DNA from: Lumbricus rubellus
Lineage: Eukaryota > Annelida > Clitellata > Crassiclitellata > Lumbricidae
Assembly (NCBI GenBank): GCA_945859605.1
Contig: OX243820.1
Span: 23,044,450 to 23,108,449 of the forward strand
DNA length: 64,000 nt
Direction of reading: 5' to 3'
The position numbers and the translations under genes were made by a program. This document shows, one piece after another, positions 24,001-35,140 of the stretch. Every line of letters begins with the position of its first letter. Position 1 is the first letter of the stretch. Below the pieces are notes generated by a model. It did no database searches. It worked only from the letters and a program-made list of their open reading frames with translations, and was not told the DNA's origin.

Positions 24001-27000
24001 ACTGAAATTAAGAGAATTTTTTGAGATGGCAACTTTAAATGCATCCACTGCAGTTTGGAAATTATATTTTTTTAAACAATGAGTGGGGACAATTTTTAAG
24101 TCTTAAACCACGACTATGAGCACTGAAATTATGAGCAATTTTGCTAGAATGGCAGCTTAAAATGCCACTATTGACTATTGCAATGTTAATATTTAAAAAA
24201 TTCGATAATGAAAAAAAATACAAATCCTCCCTCTGCTGAATTGATATGCGAAACTTCAACTTCAGACTGAGAAATAGGTTGCTCTTAATCGCAAGAGCCA
24301 CGAAGCCTCACACGATCTTACTGCCACAAGCGGCTTTCAAATTATGAAGTGAAAATGCACAACTATTGAAATTTGGACAACGATAAAAAATGCTGCGAAG
24401 GAAGGGTAACTCAATCAATTTTGTTGCTGGGGGTCGTCACAACTTTCGGAATGTCACCAAGGGGTCGTCACACTAAAAAGGTTGAGAACCGCTGTTCTAA
24501 AGGCATGTATTTTGTTTTGCATTTTAGTCATGCAGACGACATGGAGAGAGCGACAACCATTGGCCAGAATAAAAGCAGCTAAAGAAGCGCTCAGTAAAAA
24601 CCCAGAGTAAGATGTGGACCAACTAAATCATGCTGTAGTTTTCGAAAGATTAGTGTTGATCATTTAATAAGATTAATTATTAGACAAGAATGTTCTTTGA
24701 AAGTTGGTGCTCTGTTACGCACTGATTGTTGGTGGATTTTAAAATAGATTGTGACTTTTCTTTTGTGAGTCTATTTAGCAGCTTCTTTAAAAATCTATAT
24801 ACAGAACTGAATGATTAGTTGGATATAATTTGCGAATGTCAAACTAGGATCTGCTTTGATGCTTCTGTCATCCATATATTACATTTCTTCACCAAATGAA
24901 TAATTTCCAATTTTACATTATTAACTTGATAAGCTAATAATCTTCTGAATATGTTTTTGTGCTGCAATTAGCATCTGTCACAACTAGTGGCAGCATATTT
25001 CGATGGAGAATGCACGGCGTCTTCATTATGTTGGACGTCATGCAGTATTTTAAGGATATTATACTGTACTATTTTCGTATTGCTAATGTCGCTAATTGCA
25101 TGAAAATAGAGCTAATTACTACATTTTTGTTCTATTTCACGTTGCTGAACATTGACATCTGTAATGTGTGAATGGCATTTTGAACTGCTTTTTTTTATTA
25201 AATTGTTGGTTAGTGATTTAATAGATTATGCTTGGTTGAATTTCCAGATGTGCCCCAGCAATGATCCTGTTAGCAGAAGAGGAATGCGACACAATTCTTG
25301 AAGTGAGCACATTAGTCTAAACACATTAGTCTAAACACATTAGTCTAAGCACATTAGTCTAAACACATTTATTCTGCGCACAGGCAGCAAATTGACCACT
25401 TAGTGTGGTAAGCTTGAGACATCTATGATCTTCAGAGACATGGGCTTGATGAATCTGTCTCGTGAAGTCACTTTCCCCTTCCACAACATTTATTTAACCG
25501 GGTCTGGCAACATTTTGAGTTGATGGATTTTAAAATTATTCCACTGCCTTACGTTGATGTGACTTTGTGCTAGAACGTAATTGAACTGGGATTATGTTAA
25601 CCCTTTAATGCCAGAGAGTATAGGATTTCCCATACCATTTACTACCATCTCGGCATTAAAGGGTTAAGAACGTTGTTATCGAACTTCTTTGGTCGTTGAT
25701 TCGAGCTGCATATTTTGACAAAAACGATACCATATTGTTGCAGTTCTATTTCATTTGAAAGAAAAACAGCTTCCGAACATAATGCAATTTTAAAAGTTCT
25801 ACTACCTTGCAGTACATTGGAAATACATTGACTGTTCCTGTTAGTCTTGTTACCCATTTAGACCTAAGGTGATACGATCCTATTGCCGATTCTTAACCCA
25901 TGTTTTATCAGTTGAACACTTGGTATTGTATTTCTTTCGTTTGTTATAGGCTGAGAAGCAGTTGAAGATTGCTTACAAATATGCAGAAGCCAATTATCGA
26001 AGGTCACAGCAGGCTCAACACGTGAACGGAGGAGGAAGCGATGCATTACTCAGTAAGTCATTTACCTGGTTTTTTAAATTTGTGGGTTTGCCTTTTTTGT
26101 CTATTTCTCGAAGGTTTCTGAAGAGCTTGATTTACTCATCAGTCCAGTTTGAGTCAGTTTTGAACTTCATTATTATTAATTTTTCAATCGTGTCGTGTCG
26201 ATCATACGCTAACACTTCCTCCATCAGTTTGCTATGTCATCCTCTCTTGTAGTCTTTCTTCGTCTTTCTCTCATCTAAAACTTGCTTTTTCTCTTGGGGT
26301 TGAACGCACTGGGAGCGCTTCTGAAAGTCTCTTGCTGCAGGAAGCGCTTTTTAAATGGTCAGATGCAATACAACATTACAGCATTGCAGAGCGACGTACA
26401 AGTAGTATGCCTGTATTTCTGTCTGATGGTAACCAGTCATTATCTGAAAGCTTCCAAGTTTCATCTAATGTTGGTAGGGAAAAAAGACACCCCTAAAAAT
26501 TCTTACTTCTGGCAAAGATATTGGCAAAAAGCTTAGGTGTCTTTTTTACCCACAATGTAGAGCTGTTCAACTTTCTATTGTATTTTTTAACCAGCCTTCT
26601 GTAGCAGCTTACCACTGCACATTCAGCCTGTTCTGGCCTTAGAAACTTGAGAGACTTATCCAACTTTGAGTCATTCCTTTTTAGTTTGATCAAACTAGGT
26701 ACCATGTTTTCATCTTTAGGAATTTTCTACATATACACATTCACGTATGGTGAGCTTGTGTGTAAAGATTGACAATTGTTTGTTTAAAATTTCGACGTGA
26801 CTGTTTCCAAATGATTCAGGAAGAGATACGAATACGATTGTCTACATAAAACGACGATTGGCCATGTGTGCTCGTAAACTCGGGAAAACTCGGGATGCCG
26901 TTAAGTTAATGAGAGAGGTAGGCCTACTCACATGTACTAGCGCTTCAGATGCAGCTGTCAGCTTTATTTTTGTTTTTCTGCTTTTTGTTTTATCATTGCT

Positions 27001-30000
27001 TTACTGTTTGTTATGCCTAGGTACAGGTGTATATCCTTTGTCATAAAAGTGGAGGAAGTTTCTTAAAATGTTTACCGAACTCAGCAGCTGCTGTGTCTCT
27101 GATAGCAGATGCAGCTATGCATTGCGCATAGTCTCACCAAAATGCAATATCAAACTGTTCTGTCTTAAGAATATAGCTTACAGCGACTGATGTTTAAACA
27201 TATTCATGAATTTAAAATGTAATTTAGTAATATTGCGTTGATGGAAAATACCGGAAATTTCCCAGAAAAAATACTTTGGAAATTGACCTAAACTTTTCGG
27301 GAAAATATGAAATTTTCCGGACAATTTTTTTGCCTCCCAACACTAATATTGAATATGCATTTTAGTTTTGGGTTGTTCAGATATTGTTTGATTCTTGCAG
27401 CTGATGAAGGAATTTCCAAGTTTCAATCTGTTTAACATACATGAAAACCTCATCGAAGCTTTGCTAGAACTTCAAAGCTATGCCGATGTCCAAGCTGTGC
27501 TTGCTAAATATGATGGTAATTTCATTCAATTTCATTCAATTTAATTTGAATTTCTTGGGGTTTTAATCATTTATTGACCAACGGTATTGGATTTGGTAAG
27601 GGGTTAAAGAAACCTCCAGTGTCTTGGGTTGCACCATTGTTGCATGGTAAACTTCAACTCGCAATGTCTGAATCTAAGACATTAATGTGAAGAAACTTGT
27701 ATCCGAAATCATTCTGTGACTTGTGCCTAATTATTCAAATTCATCCCAATCCAGTGCCATGTCAATCCAAGTTTTGATTTTTCCATATTATTATTATTAT
27801 TATTATTGACTTTTATGTAGCATACTTTCAAGGCAACTACTCAGAGACGCTCCCAGTCCAACAACCGCTAAATAAGGCAGTTTTTAAGCGAGAAAGGAAC
27901 ATAGTGGTGTGACCTCTAGGCATATGATAGTTCCTCGTGTAGGATAATTTATCACTTTTTTAAAATGCATTGAATTTCGTAGCGTCATGTTAGGATCTGT
28001 GTAGAACTATTCATGGCAGACGAAATGATGTAATGTGTTGGATAGTACAATACGTATTCTTGGGTCATTCGTTGATTGTTTTCTTCTTTTGTCTTTGAAC
28101 AGATATTAGCCTTCCAAAGTCGGCGACGATCTGCTATACAGCAGCACTGCTCAAAGCCAGGCAGGTGGCTGAAAAGTAAGTGGCAATTACAGCGGCTGTC
28201 CGATTGTGAATTAGTTCAATTAATCAAAACACTTGTGCATCATAACTTGATGAACAATTTCTTAGAGCAGCAGCGGGTGTCTGAAGCAAGTAACAGAAAT
28301 CTGTTGTCGTTGCTACAGAAAATGAATTGAATTAAGTAATTTTATTCCCGAAATTGAACGTCGTTGTTTCAATAGCAACTCAACGAAACTATCTTTCGGA
28401 TAGTAGCACGATAAAACAAACTAGAAGGAAACGAAACTCGATAAAAGAAATCCACTTGTTAAACAAATTAAACATGTAGGAAAGAGAGGAAATACGATTA
28501 AACAGTCGTTTCTTTTGTTCTTTGCATGCTCCAGTCATCGTCAATCATTAGCGCATTAAATTCATTAAAGTCTTGATGATCATTGGTGAATCTTGTATAT
28601 AACATGGGGTGTGTTGGTCAGTGTTTAATCTAGTCCCCACCCGCTGGGGGGGGAATTTAGGTTTCTGGGGGGGGGACAATCGAGCGTCCGAAGGACGCTC
28701 GTGAGGCGCCGAGACCCGAAGGGGGAGGGGTGTGGGGAGGGGGATGTGCCCCCTCCCCATCAGAAACTTTTTGAATTTTCACATTGCAATGGTAGCATTT
28801 TAAGGTACCATCTTACCAAAATACCTGTACTTTTTCAGAGCCCCCTCAGAAACTTTTTGAATTTCCACATTGCAATGGTAGCATTTTAAGGTACCATCTT
28901 AACAAAATACCTGTACTTTTTCAGAGCCCCATCAGAAACTTTTTGAATTTCTACATTGCAATGGTAGCATTTTTAGGTACCATCTTAACAAAATACCTGT
29001 ACTTTTCAGAGCCCATTAGAAACTTTTTGAATTTCCACATTGCAATGGTAGCATTTTAAGGTACCATATTACCATCTTACCAAAATACCTGTACTTTTTC
29101 AGAGCCCCATCAGAAACTTTTTGAATTTCCACATTGCAATGGTAGCATTTTAAGGTACCATCTTAACAAAATACCTGTACTTTTCAAAGCCCATCAGAAA
29201 CGTTTTGAATTTCCACATTGCAATGGTAGCATTTTAAGGTACCATCTTAACAAAATACCTGTACTTTTCAAAGCCCATTAGAAGCTTTTTGAATTTCCAA
29301 ATTGCAATGGTAGCATTTTAAGGTACCATCTTAACAAAATACCTGTACTTTTTCAGAGCCCATTAGAAACTTTTTGAATTTCCACATTGCAATGGCAGCA
29401 TTTTAAGGTGTCATCTTAACAAACTGCCTGCACACTTTTCAGTGCTTATAAGAGTGGACTTCAATAAATATAAGCAACACTTAACAGATATTTGGGGGGG
29501 GGGGGGTTATTTCCACACTGTAATGGTAGGCCTCCTCTTTTAAGGTGCCAATTTAGCAAAAATAACTCCATTAGACTATTCGGTACTGATAAAAAAAGTG
29601 TTTTAGGATCTAATATAATATATGATTATAATTACAATAAAAATATCTTTATGTATCGAGTTCAGCAGCTCAGTTCTCCTGTTGCTGAGTTATTCTAATG
29701 AATAAATGCAGACATGAATATAATAGTAGCCTATATAAGCTGACTTTTCAGCACTATATCAGTTTAACCCTGTTTCCCAAGATGGTCCTGAATTGCTGAC
29801 CAGGACATACTTTCTGAAATCATATTTAATGGTACACAAACCAACCAAGAACTAATAAACTACCGGTGCCAAATTCAAGAAACCATGTGTGGTAATGATG
29901 TTGTTTTTAGGTTTTACTATATAATATAAACACATATTTAAACACATATCATGTGTTTAAATAATAGGGCCAAACATTTTGAAATTTTAGGCCTACAGTT

Positions 30001-33000
30001 TAAAATTTGAAGGATACCACTGGTGAGAAGCCATTCAGTTGTACAAAAGTAGTATTTGTACAAATATTAGCAGTAAGTTATTCTCATTTTAGCAGGATTG
30101 TGTCATATATTATAATAGTAAATAATAACATTATAACCATTGACCATATAGTAATAAATAATATTACAGTATATTATAACAATTCATGTAATACGATGAT
30201 GTAAACAGCAACTAAAACTATAAGCATTTTGTCAAATTTTCTGGAGGGGATGTCATATCTGTTTTTAGTTGTGCAAAATAGTGTTTATACAAATATTTAT
30301 AGTAAGTTATACTAATTGCCACATGATAGTATCATATATAATAATAGTAAATAATAAATAATAATCATATAATAGTAAATAACATCACGGTATATTATAA
30401 CACTTCATATAAAACAACGATGAAAATAGTAATTAAAAACCAATATCATTTTGTCAAATTTTTCTGGGGGGGGAAATGTCAATCCTGGGGGGGGGAACTT
30501 TCCCCCCCCAGAGACGTCTGGATTAAACACTGTGTGTTGGTGCAGCGGAGGGTTGCAGGTTCGAATTCACCTCAAGCTGCCTCGTAAGGACCTTGTGCAA
30601 GTACCTCACTCGCAATTGCCCAGTGCTTCAGCATGAAACTTTGATTCAATGTCCGCTCTGTAGTCGGGAACGCCTCTGAGTAGAAATATTGAAGGGTTCT
30701 ATAACAAGCGCACATACATGTACATACATAGTTTACATACATATAAGGCATTGCCTGAGAAATCTTTTGCACGAAGTTTACGATATCTGTGACTGTTGAC
30801 GAGACGGTGTTTAACTTGTGCGTGTGTCTAGGTTCTCTCCAGATGCAGCATCTAAAAGAGGTCTGAGTACAACCGAAATGAACGCTGTTGATGCAATACA
30901 TCGAGCCGTGGAATTCAATCCTCACGTGCCAAAGGTAAGGCTACCTACATCCTCATCATTTAACAATTCACTAAAAGTTGAAATGTCAGCAGCAGTAGCA
31001 GCTAGCAGCTTAACACTTTAATGAAGAGCCTGTGCAAATTATAGTGACTGGAAAACCAATTCAGTTTGTCATTAATGTATTGGTATCCAGCATATTCAAG
31101 CTTATTTTCTTCTAATTAGCTCAGTTTACCTGTTATTATTAATATTGACACTTTAAATAATGGGTGGTTGATAATATCATATCATACCTCATGATGAAGG
31201 CCATGCTAATAGGCTGCTTCTGCTTGTTCAATAAACTTGTTGGTGATGTAATCTCATATATCAGACGTTGATTGTTAACGTTTGCTTTCCGCAGTACCTG
31301 TTGGAAATGAAGCCTCTCATCTTTCCACCGGAGCACATTCTGAAGCGAGGAGACAGCGAAGCCGTCGCCTATGCATTTTTCCATCTCCAGCACTGGAAAA
31401 GAGTGGACGGTGCACTGAACCTGCTGCACTGTACATGGGAAGGAAGTAGGTCTCATCTAAATGTATCACCACGTTGTTTCATTGCATGATTTCTTGCGCA
31501 TATTTCTTTAACATGCCCCTTCCACATTTTTATCCAGATAGATACCATACATTCATGGAGGTTTGCCTGTTAAAGTCACATTGAAAAGACATGCATGAAT
31601 TTATATGGCATAGCACATTACTCCATGAGAACATGCTTTTAACAGTTTTATAATTTTAGTTTACAGAAACTTACCCCATTTCAGTATACTTCAACTGACA
31701 AAGCCTGTTGAAAACCTTGTTGTTACTGATCTTAAGTATAGCTTCTCCTGTTGAATGATTTCTGTGAGTAGTCGGCACTTTCTTTCTGTCTCATAATCTT
31801 GGATGACTATCATTGGTAAGTTTGACGGAACTTGTAAACAAAGAACTTGTAAACTGGCAGCTGACTCTCAGCTTGGGTGCATACACTGAGCACAGGTACA
31901 GGTTATAAGCTATATGCAATGGTATCAATAGCAACTGTAATTCATCACATTGAAGCTCAGAAAATTTTGTGCAGAGTGATCAGAAAATTACCATGTTCTA
32001 ATTTATTGCTTTGATATGATTATGATGATTATTATGACATGCTTTCAGCTGCATTTGATTTTTAAATTGTAGCATTCCGAATGATTCCATATCCTCTGGA
32101 AAAGGGCCACTTGTTTTACCCATACCCTACTTGTACAGAGAACGCTGACAAGGAATTGCTTCCTTGTAAGTAGCCACAGGTTACGTTGATGCATTGTCTG
32201 TTTTCGGTGTTTTACTGTTTTTAGCTTATCTGTTTGACATCAATGTACAGCATACATTGCTGCTTCTCATGTAATAGAAATTCTGAACTTCGAAAGTGTT
32301 TACTTTACTGAATTTTAAGACTAAACAGGCTTACTACAGTGGTTTAGAGTTTATTTTCATATGATTGAATCACTTAACTGTTTAAAATTTAGACTACAAG
32401 ACCTAATAGGCTGCCTACCAGTTGGCAACACTGTGGCACTCTGATCGATTGTTGCTACTTTTACAGTGTGTAGTATTCATATTGGCCCTTCGTTTTCTGT
32501 GATTAGTTTGAAGGGATCTTGAGCTGGTGCAATATGCATAGCTCTCTTTCATATTGGCCCTTCCTTTACTGTGATTAGTTTGAAGGGATCTTGAGCTGGT
32601 GCAATATGCATGGCTCTCTATTGCTTGCTGTCAATGACTGATGTCACATCATTTGTACTGTTGTACTATGCAGATATTGTTTTATTATATGTCTCGTATC
32701 TTGAGTGGCTTATCGCTGACAGTTAATTTGTTGTTCCTGCATTTAGTAAATGCCACCATCTACATGGTCTGACTTTTACTTGGTCTTCCTATTGCTTGAT
32801 CTCTCAAAGGATTTTATCTTAGAATTTTAGAGCACAAATGTTATTTATGTTCTCTACATTGTCATTTTAAGCCAGACTTTTTGGTTTTTATGACAGTATC
32901 CAGATGCTACATAGACACAGATATCCTTGTTAAGGTTATCTCCTCAGTGGAGAAAATGCTTCAGACATTGGAGGCACCCTCGTCTGGTTGTCCAACCACC

Positions 33001-34449
33001 TCTTAATGGATCTCGTGAAAATTTTTATTTGGCCTGGTAGCTACAGGCAGATCTGTAAAATCAATCTGCATAATTCATTCAGCATCATTACTCGAATGTG
33101 AAGAACCTTGTGCAAGGTCCCCACAGTGTAGCCATCCTAGGAAGACTTGAACCAGAGCACTCCACAGTACCTGACAAAATGCCCAGCATTATCCAATAAA
33201 TTACTGTGTCATGCTGAGAAGACTGGGTGTTTTTTGTTTACAGCTTTCCATGAGGTATCTGTTTATCCGAAGAAAGAGCTGCCATTCTTCTTAGTGTTTA
33301 CTGCTGTACTGTGTTCGGTGACAGCACTTCTTGCCTTTCTGACATATCGCTACCCGGATACGATGGGCTACATTGCCAGAACAGTACGTATGCTGCTGTT
33401 GCCTTTTATCCATGAATGATGTAGCAGGCAAGTTTTGTAATCAGTTTATTTTTTGCCATTTTTTAAGTTATTGATTTACTAGATATTTTTGTGCTGTTAA
33501 TCTAATGTAGTTATTTTTTATTTATTCGTTATTTTACTTTATTGTCTCGTTGTTTTTAGTATTTCCATTATGCTTCTTACTGTTACTTCTGTGTTTGCTA
33601 AGCAACTTGTATACATTGCTTGTGCACTAATGATTCAAATTTACGCAATTTGAATTCTGAACCAAACTGCAGTCAAATGTACTCATTAAGTCGAGAGATC
33701 TAGCTGCAGAAAGCCAGATTCTCAATCAAATCTTAACTCTTTGAATCCGGAGCTCCCGTAACGCTATGGATAACGGGCCGGAAAACCGGCCTGCTGGGTT
33801 CAAAGGGTTAAAATGATGTAACAATTATATAATCACTTTTCTAAGTTCTTAAATGGGCTCAAATTTGGCTTATTGATTGTGACTGCTAATGTTGCAAATC
33901 ATCTTGAAAAAGACTTTGTCTTGCATTTCACCATTTCGCATATTTTACGTTTTACTTTGTGTGCAAATGCAACATTTTCTCCAACTGTTGCATTTACAAC
34001 CCTGATTGATGTTGCGGATTATGAAAGCATAATTTTACTTGTAGTCAAGTAATGCTGATGAATGGTGGGAAGGCTATCAGTTGCTGATAGGGATAGGGAG
34101 CTGAAAATCCAATGAACACCATTGGTAGTTGACTAGTAGTCGCTCCTATGTAAGCACAAGGTATGAGCCAAAGCAAGTGCTGGCATGTGCGAGTGCTCTG
34201 TTCTCACCATGTTTCTAGTTTATAACTCATTGTATGTATTTATCATGGTGCTTTACATAGTGCTGCTTAATACCCTCTAAAGTTCTTATGTATTATGCTG
34301 TTGTGCTGAATAAACTAAGCGAATGTATTAAACTTAGATTTACTTTTGTTCAGATGGTGACCTGGGGTGTGTGGCCAGCCTACTACATCATGGAGAAATT
34401 GGAAGGCGTCCTGCCTAGCTACATCATACATCAGCTGACAAAGATGTGA
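18068..34449 (+). CDS. ST7: ST7 (suppressor of tumorigenicity 7 family), complete, 554 aa
   Basis: Fifteen coding exons: 18068-18218, 20176-20258, 21114-21267, 22055-22225, 24528-24606, 25248-25302, 25950-26052, 26820-26917, 27401-27515, 28103-28175, 30832-30934, 31295-31445, 32073-32165, 33244-33383, 34354-34449. They sum to 1665 nt in one frame. All introns are GT..AG. Landmarks of the ST7 family occur in order: [142 protein letters not shown]. Hydrophobic segments near residues 16-40, 60-80 and 489-511 suggest a membrane protein; the middle resembles TPR-like helices. The family's biochemical role is unsettled (linked to tumour suppression and matrix remodelling in mammals). The start ATGG at 18068 is chosen over in-frame TTG codons upstream. 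Between exons 5 and 6 a short linker found in some vertebrate isoforms appears absent. Confidence 0.95.
19545..19612. repeat. AT-rich hairpin in ST7 intron 1
   Basis: GGGGATTGAATATAATATAT and, 30 nt later, ATATATATATTCAATCTCC are inverted copies around (AT)n. It may be a small MITE or an expanded palindrome. Confidence 0.45.
19918..19990 (+). mobile_element. Transposon-like terminus TAGGGTGACCA..CCGGGACAC in ST7 intron 1
   Basis: TAGGGTGACCATTTTCTGG..AAAAACCGGGACAC looks like a terminus of a DNA transposon family of the hAT/MITE sort. No partner end was found, so this is a solo or truncated copy. Confidence 0.35.
20520..20895 (+). mobile_element. LINE 3' fragment with (TGA)n tail in ST7 intron 2
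   Basis: An open stretch encodes the reverse-transcriptase C-terminal block [26 protein letters not shown] and AQDRGYWK, typical of RTE/Nimb-like non-LTR elements. A (GAA)n run and a terminal (TGA)n run (20868-20893) follow. The 5' part is missing. It is in the same sense as ST7 but has no splice signals and is not part of the gene. Confidence 0.75.
22428..22495 (+). repeat. SINE-like tail (CTTTTCAAGGGGAATACTCAG type), copy 1
   Basis: The module 'CCTTTCAAGG..AATACTCAGAGG(C/T)G(C/T)TCCCAACCC' recurs at 27822-27870, 35870-35945, 49385-49435 and 56770-56825, in plus orientation each time. It is likely the 3' region of one short interspersed family. Confidence 0.5.
22761..22842. mobile_element. 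TTAA-bounded mini-palindrome (copy 3)
   Basis: Ends TTAACCCTTTGGTTACGG and CCGTAACGAAAGGGTTAA are inverted copies over about 18 bp. The 82-bp unit lies in ST7 intron 4. Confidence 0.65.
23271..24494. mobile_element. Non-autonomous hAT element in ST7 intron 4
   Basis: Ends CAGCGGTTCTCAACCT and AGGTTGAGAACCGCTG form the inverted repeat. The exact 8-bp duplication TTCTAAAG flanks it (23263-23270 and 24495-24502). Subterminal GGGGTCGC blocks are at both ends. The interior lacks a transposase and holds degenerate tandem units (about 23730-24180) of the order CTTAAACCACGACTATGAGCACTG, ATTTTGCTAGAATGGCAGC, TTAAAATGC. The right end stops 33 bp before the ST7 exon 5 start. Confidence 0.85.
25308..25370 (+). 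repeat. 16-bp minisatellite next to ST7 exon 6 donor
   Basis: About four near-perfect copies of a 16-bp unit (ACACATTAGTCTAAAC) begin within 6 bp of the exon 6 donor GTGAGC. Confidence 0.75.
25597..25667. mobile_element. TTAA-bounded mini-palindrome (copy 4)
   Basis: Ends TTAACCCTTTAATGCC and GGCATTAAAGGGTTAA are perfect inverted copies over 16 bp. The 71-bp unit lies in ST7 intron 6. Confidence 0.7.
26299..26356 (+). repeat. SINE-like tail (GGAGCGCTTCTGAA..GAAGCGCTTT)
   Basis: CACTGGGAGCGCTTCTGAAAG and GCAGGAAGCGCTTTTTAAATGG match the module at 42311-42365 and 14890-14937. Confidence 0.5.
26475..26556. mobile_element. Small foldback element related to the TIR near 58920-58985
   Basis: GGGAAAAAAGACACCCCTAA and GCTTAGGTGTCTTTTTTACCC are inverted copies. 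The core AATTCTTACTTCTGGC and ATATTGGCAAAAA resembles the right end of the mariner-type remnant at 58402-58985. Confidence 0.5.
27785..27900 (+). repeat. (TTA)n run plus SINE-like tail, copy 2
   Basis: (TTA)n at 27787-27806 is followed by CATACTTTCAAGGCAACTACTCAGAGACGCTCCCAG, a member of the tail family described at 22428-22495. It lies in ST7 intron 9. Confidence 0.5.
28619..30532. mobile_element. TIR element (hAT-like) carrying an 85-bp satellite array, ST7 intron 10
   Basis: Ends CAGTGTTTAATCTAG and CTGGATTAAACACTG form the inverted repeat. The flanking repeat TGTGTTGGT is at 28610-28618 and 30533-30541 (9 bp identical, compatible with an 8-bp duplication plus a chance base). Subterminal poly-G/poly-C blocks are at both ends. 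The left half is a tandem array (28761-29460). The right half is a diverged direct duplication of about 220 bp (30018-30250 and 30255-30475). No transposase is seen. Confidence 0.75.
28761..29460 (+). repeat. Tandem array, eight copies of an approximately 85-bp unit
   Basis: Copies start at 28761, 28847, 28933, 29017, 29111, 29195, 29279 and 29364 with (C/T)AGAAACTTTTTGAATTTC, then CACATTGCAATGGTAGCATT, AAGGTACCATCTTAACAAAA and CCTGTACTTTT. A degenerate ninth copy follows, and a further relic at about 29508-29575. Spacing is 84-94 bp. Confidence 0.85.
32477..32622 (+). repeat. 73-bp tandem duplication in ST7 intron 13
   Basis: CATATTGGCCCTTC..GAAGGGATCTTGAGCTGGTG occurs twice head to tail with only a few differences, so it is a recent duplication. 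Confidence 0.75.
33733..33811. mobile_element. TTAA-bounded mini-palindrome (copy 5)
   Basis: Ends TTAACTCTTTGAATCC and GGGTTCAAAGGGTTAA are inverted copies. The interior has further stems (CCCGTAACG, AACGGGCCGG, AACCGGCC). It lies in ST7 intron 14. Confidence 0.6.
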
Positions 34450-35140
34450 AGGCGTAGAAGGATTGCTATGCAGTTCTTAGAAGAATTGCAATGCAGTTCT
34501 GTTACCGTAATCGAGTAATCGTAGCATCGCACGTGTGTGGTGATACAGAAATCTCCATTGCATTTGATAGGCAAAAAATGTGGTTACTACTTGGACTCGT
34601 CTGAAGGCAGCTCACAACACAATTGTAGATAACATTTGGTCTTCAAAATTCATATATTTTACGGGGTTTTGGGATGATAATTTTTAAGACTTTCTGCTCA
34701 ACAGAATTGAACAGCTCATGTTTATATTCAACAGCAGATCAGTGGTTGTTGCAAAGGTATATTCTTAGGCTTTTGAAACAGCCGCCGGCTGGTCTTAAAA
34801 AACTTCAGTTTCACAAATTTCTTTGTTGTACTGCGATTGTTTTGTTGCTGAAACTCTTTGGCAATTATTTAATTTAGACGTTGATCAGTTACTGATGTTG
34901 TACGGCATTTCAAGATCTATTTTGACAGACGGTCAAACTCTTCTCAAAAGAAACTGCAGTATCCGGTTTAATTAGATGTTACAGTTGTTAACTTTTTGTC
35001 CAAAGATGTCTTCTTGTTTGTGGCAGGAGCGTTTCTTTCATTACCGGTTGGCCAGCACAAAGAGTAGTTACATACCTTGCAGTCATTTCTGGATGTATTT
35101 TGTTGAATAGCTTGAATAAAATTCAAACTACATTCGGTTC
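34450..35140 (+). terminator. ST7 3' UTR and polyadenylation signal
   Basis: An AATAAA hexamer at 35115-35120 lies 666 nt after the ST7 stop codon and is the first good downstream signal. Cleavage is expected about 15-25 nt later. The 3' UTR has no repeats recognised. Confidence 0.5.

Larger units (their letters stand above)
28606..30733 (+). mobile_element. tRNA-derived SINE split by a later insertion
   Basis: The SINE resumes at 30542 with GCAGCGGAGGGTTGCAG, the B box GGTTCGAATTC, and the body TAAGGACCTTGTGCAAGT, and ends CTATAACAAGCGCACATACATG near 30733. Its first bases (about 28606-28618, GGGGTGTGTTGGT) lie on the other side of the TIR element at 28619-30532. The homologous uninterrupted copy is at 53676-53893. 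Confidence 0.6.

Noticed and set aside
28761..29460. CRISPR-like array (regular repeats)
   Set aside because: The repeats are adjacent ~85-bp tandem units without unique spacers, inside a eukaryotic transposon.
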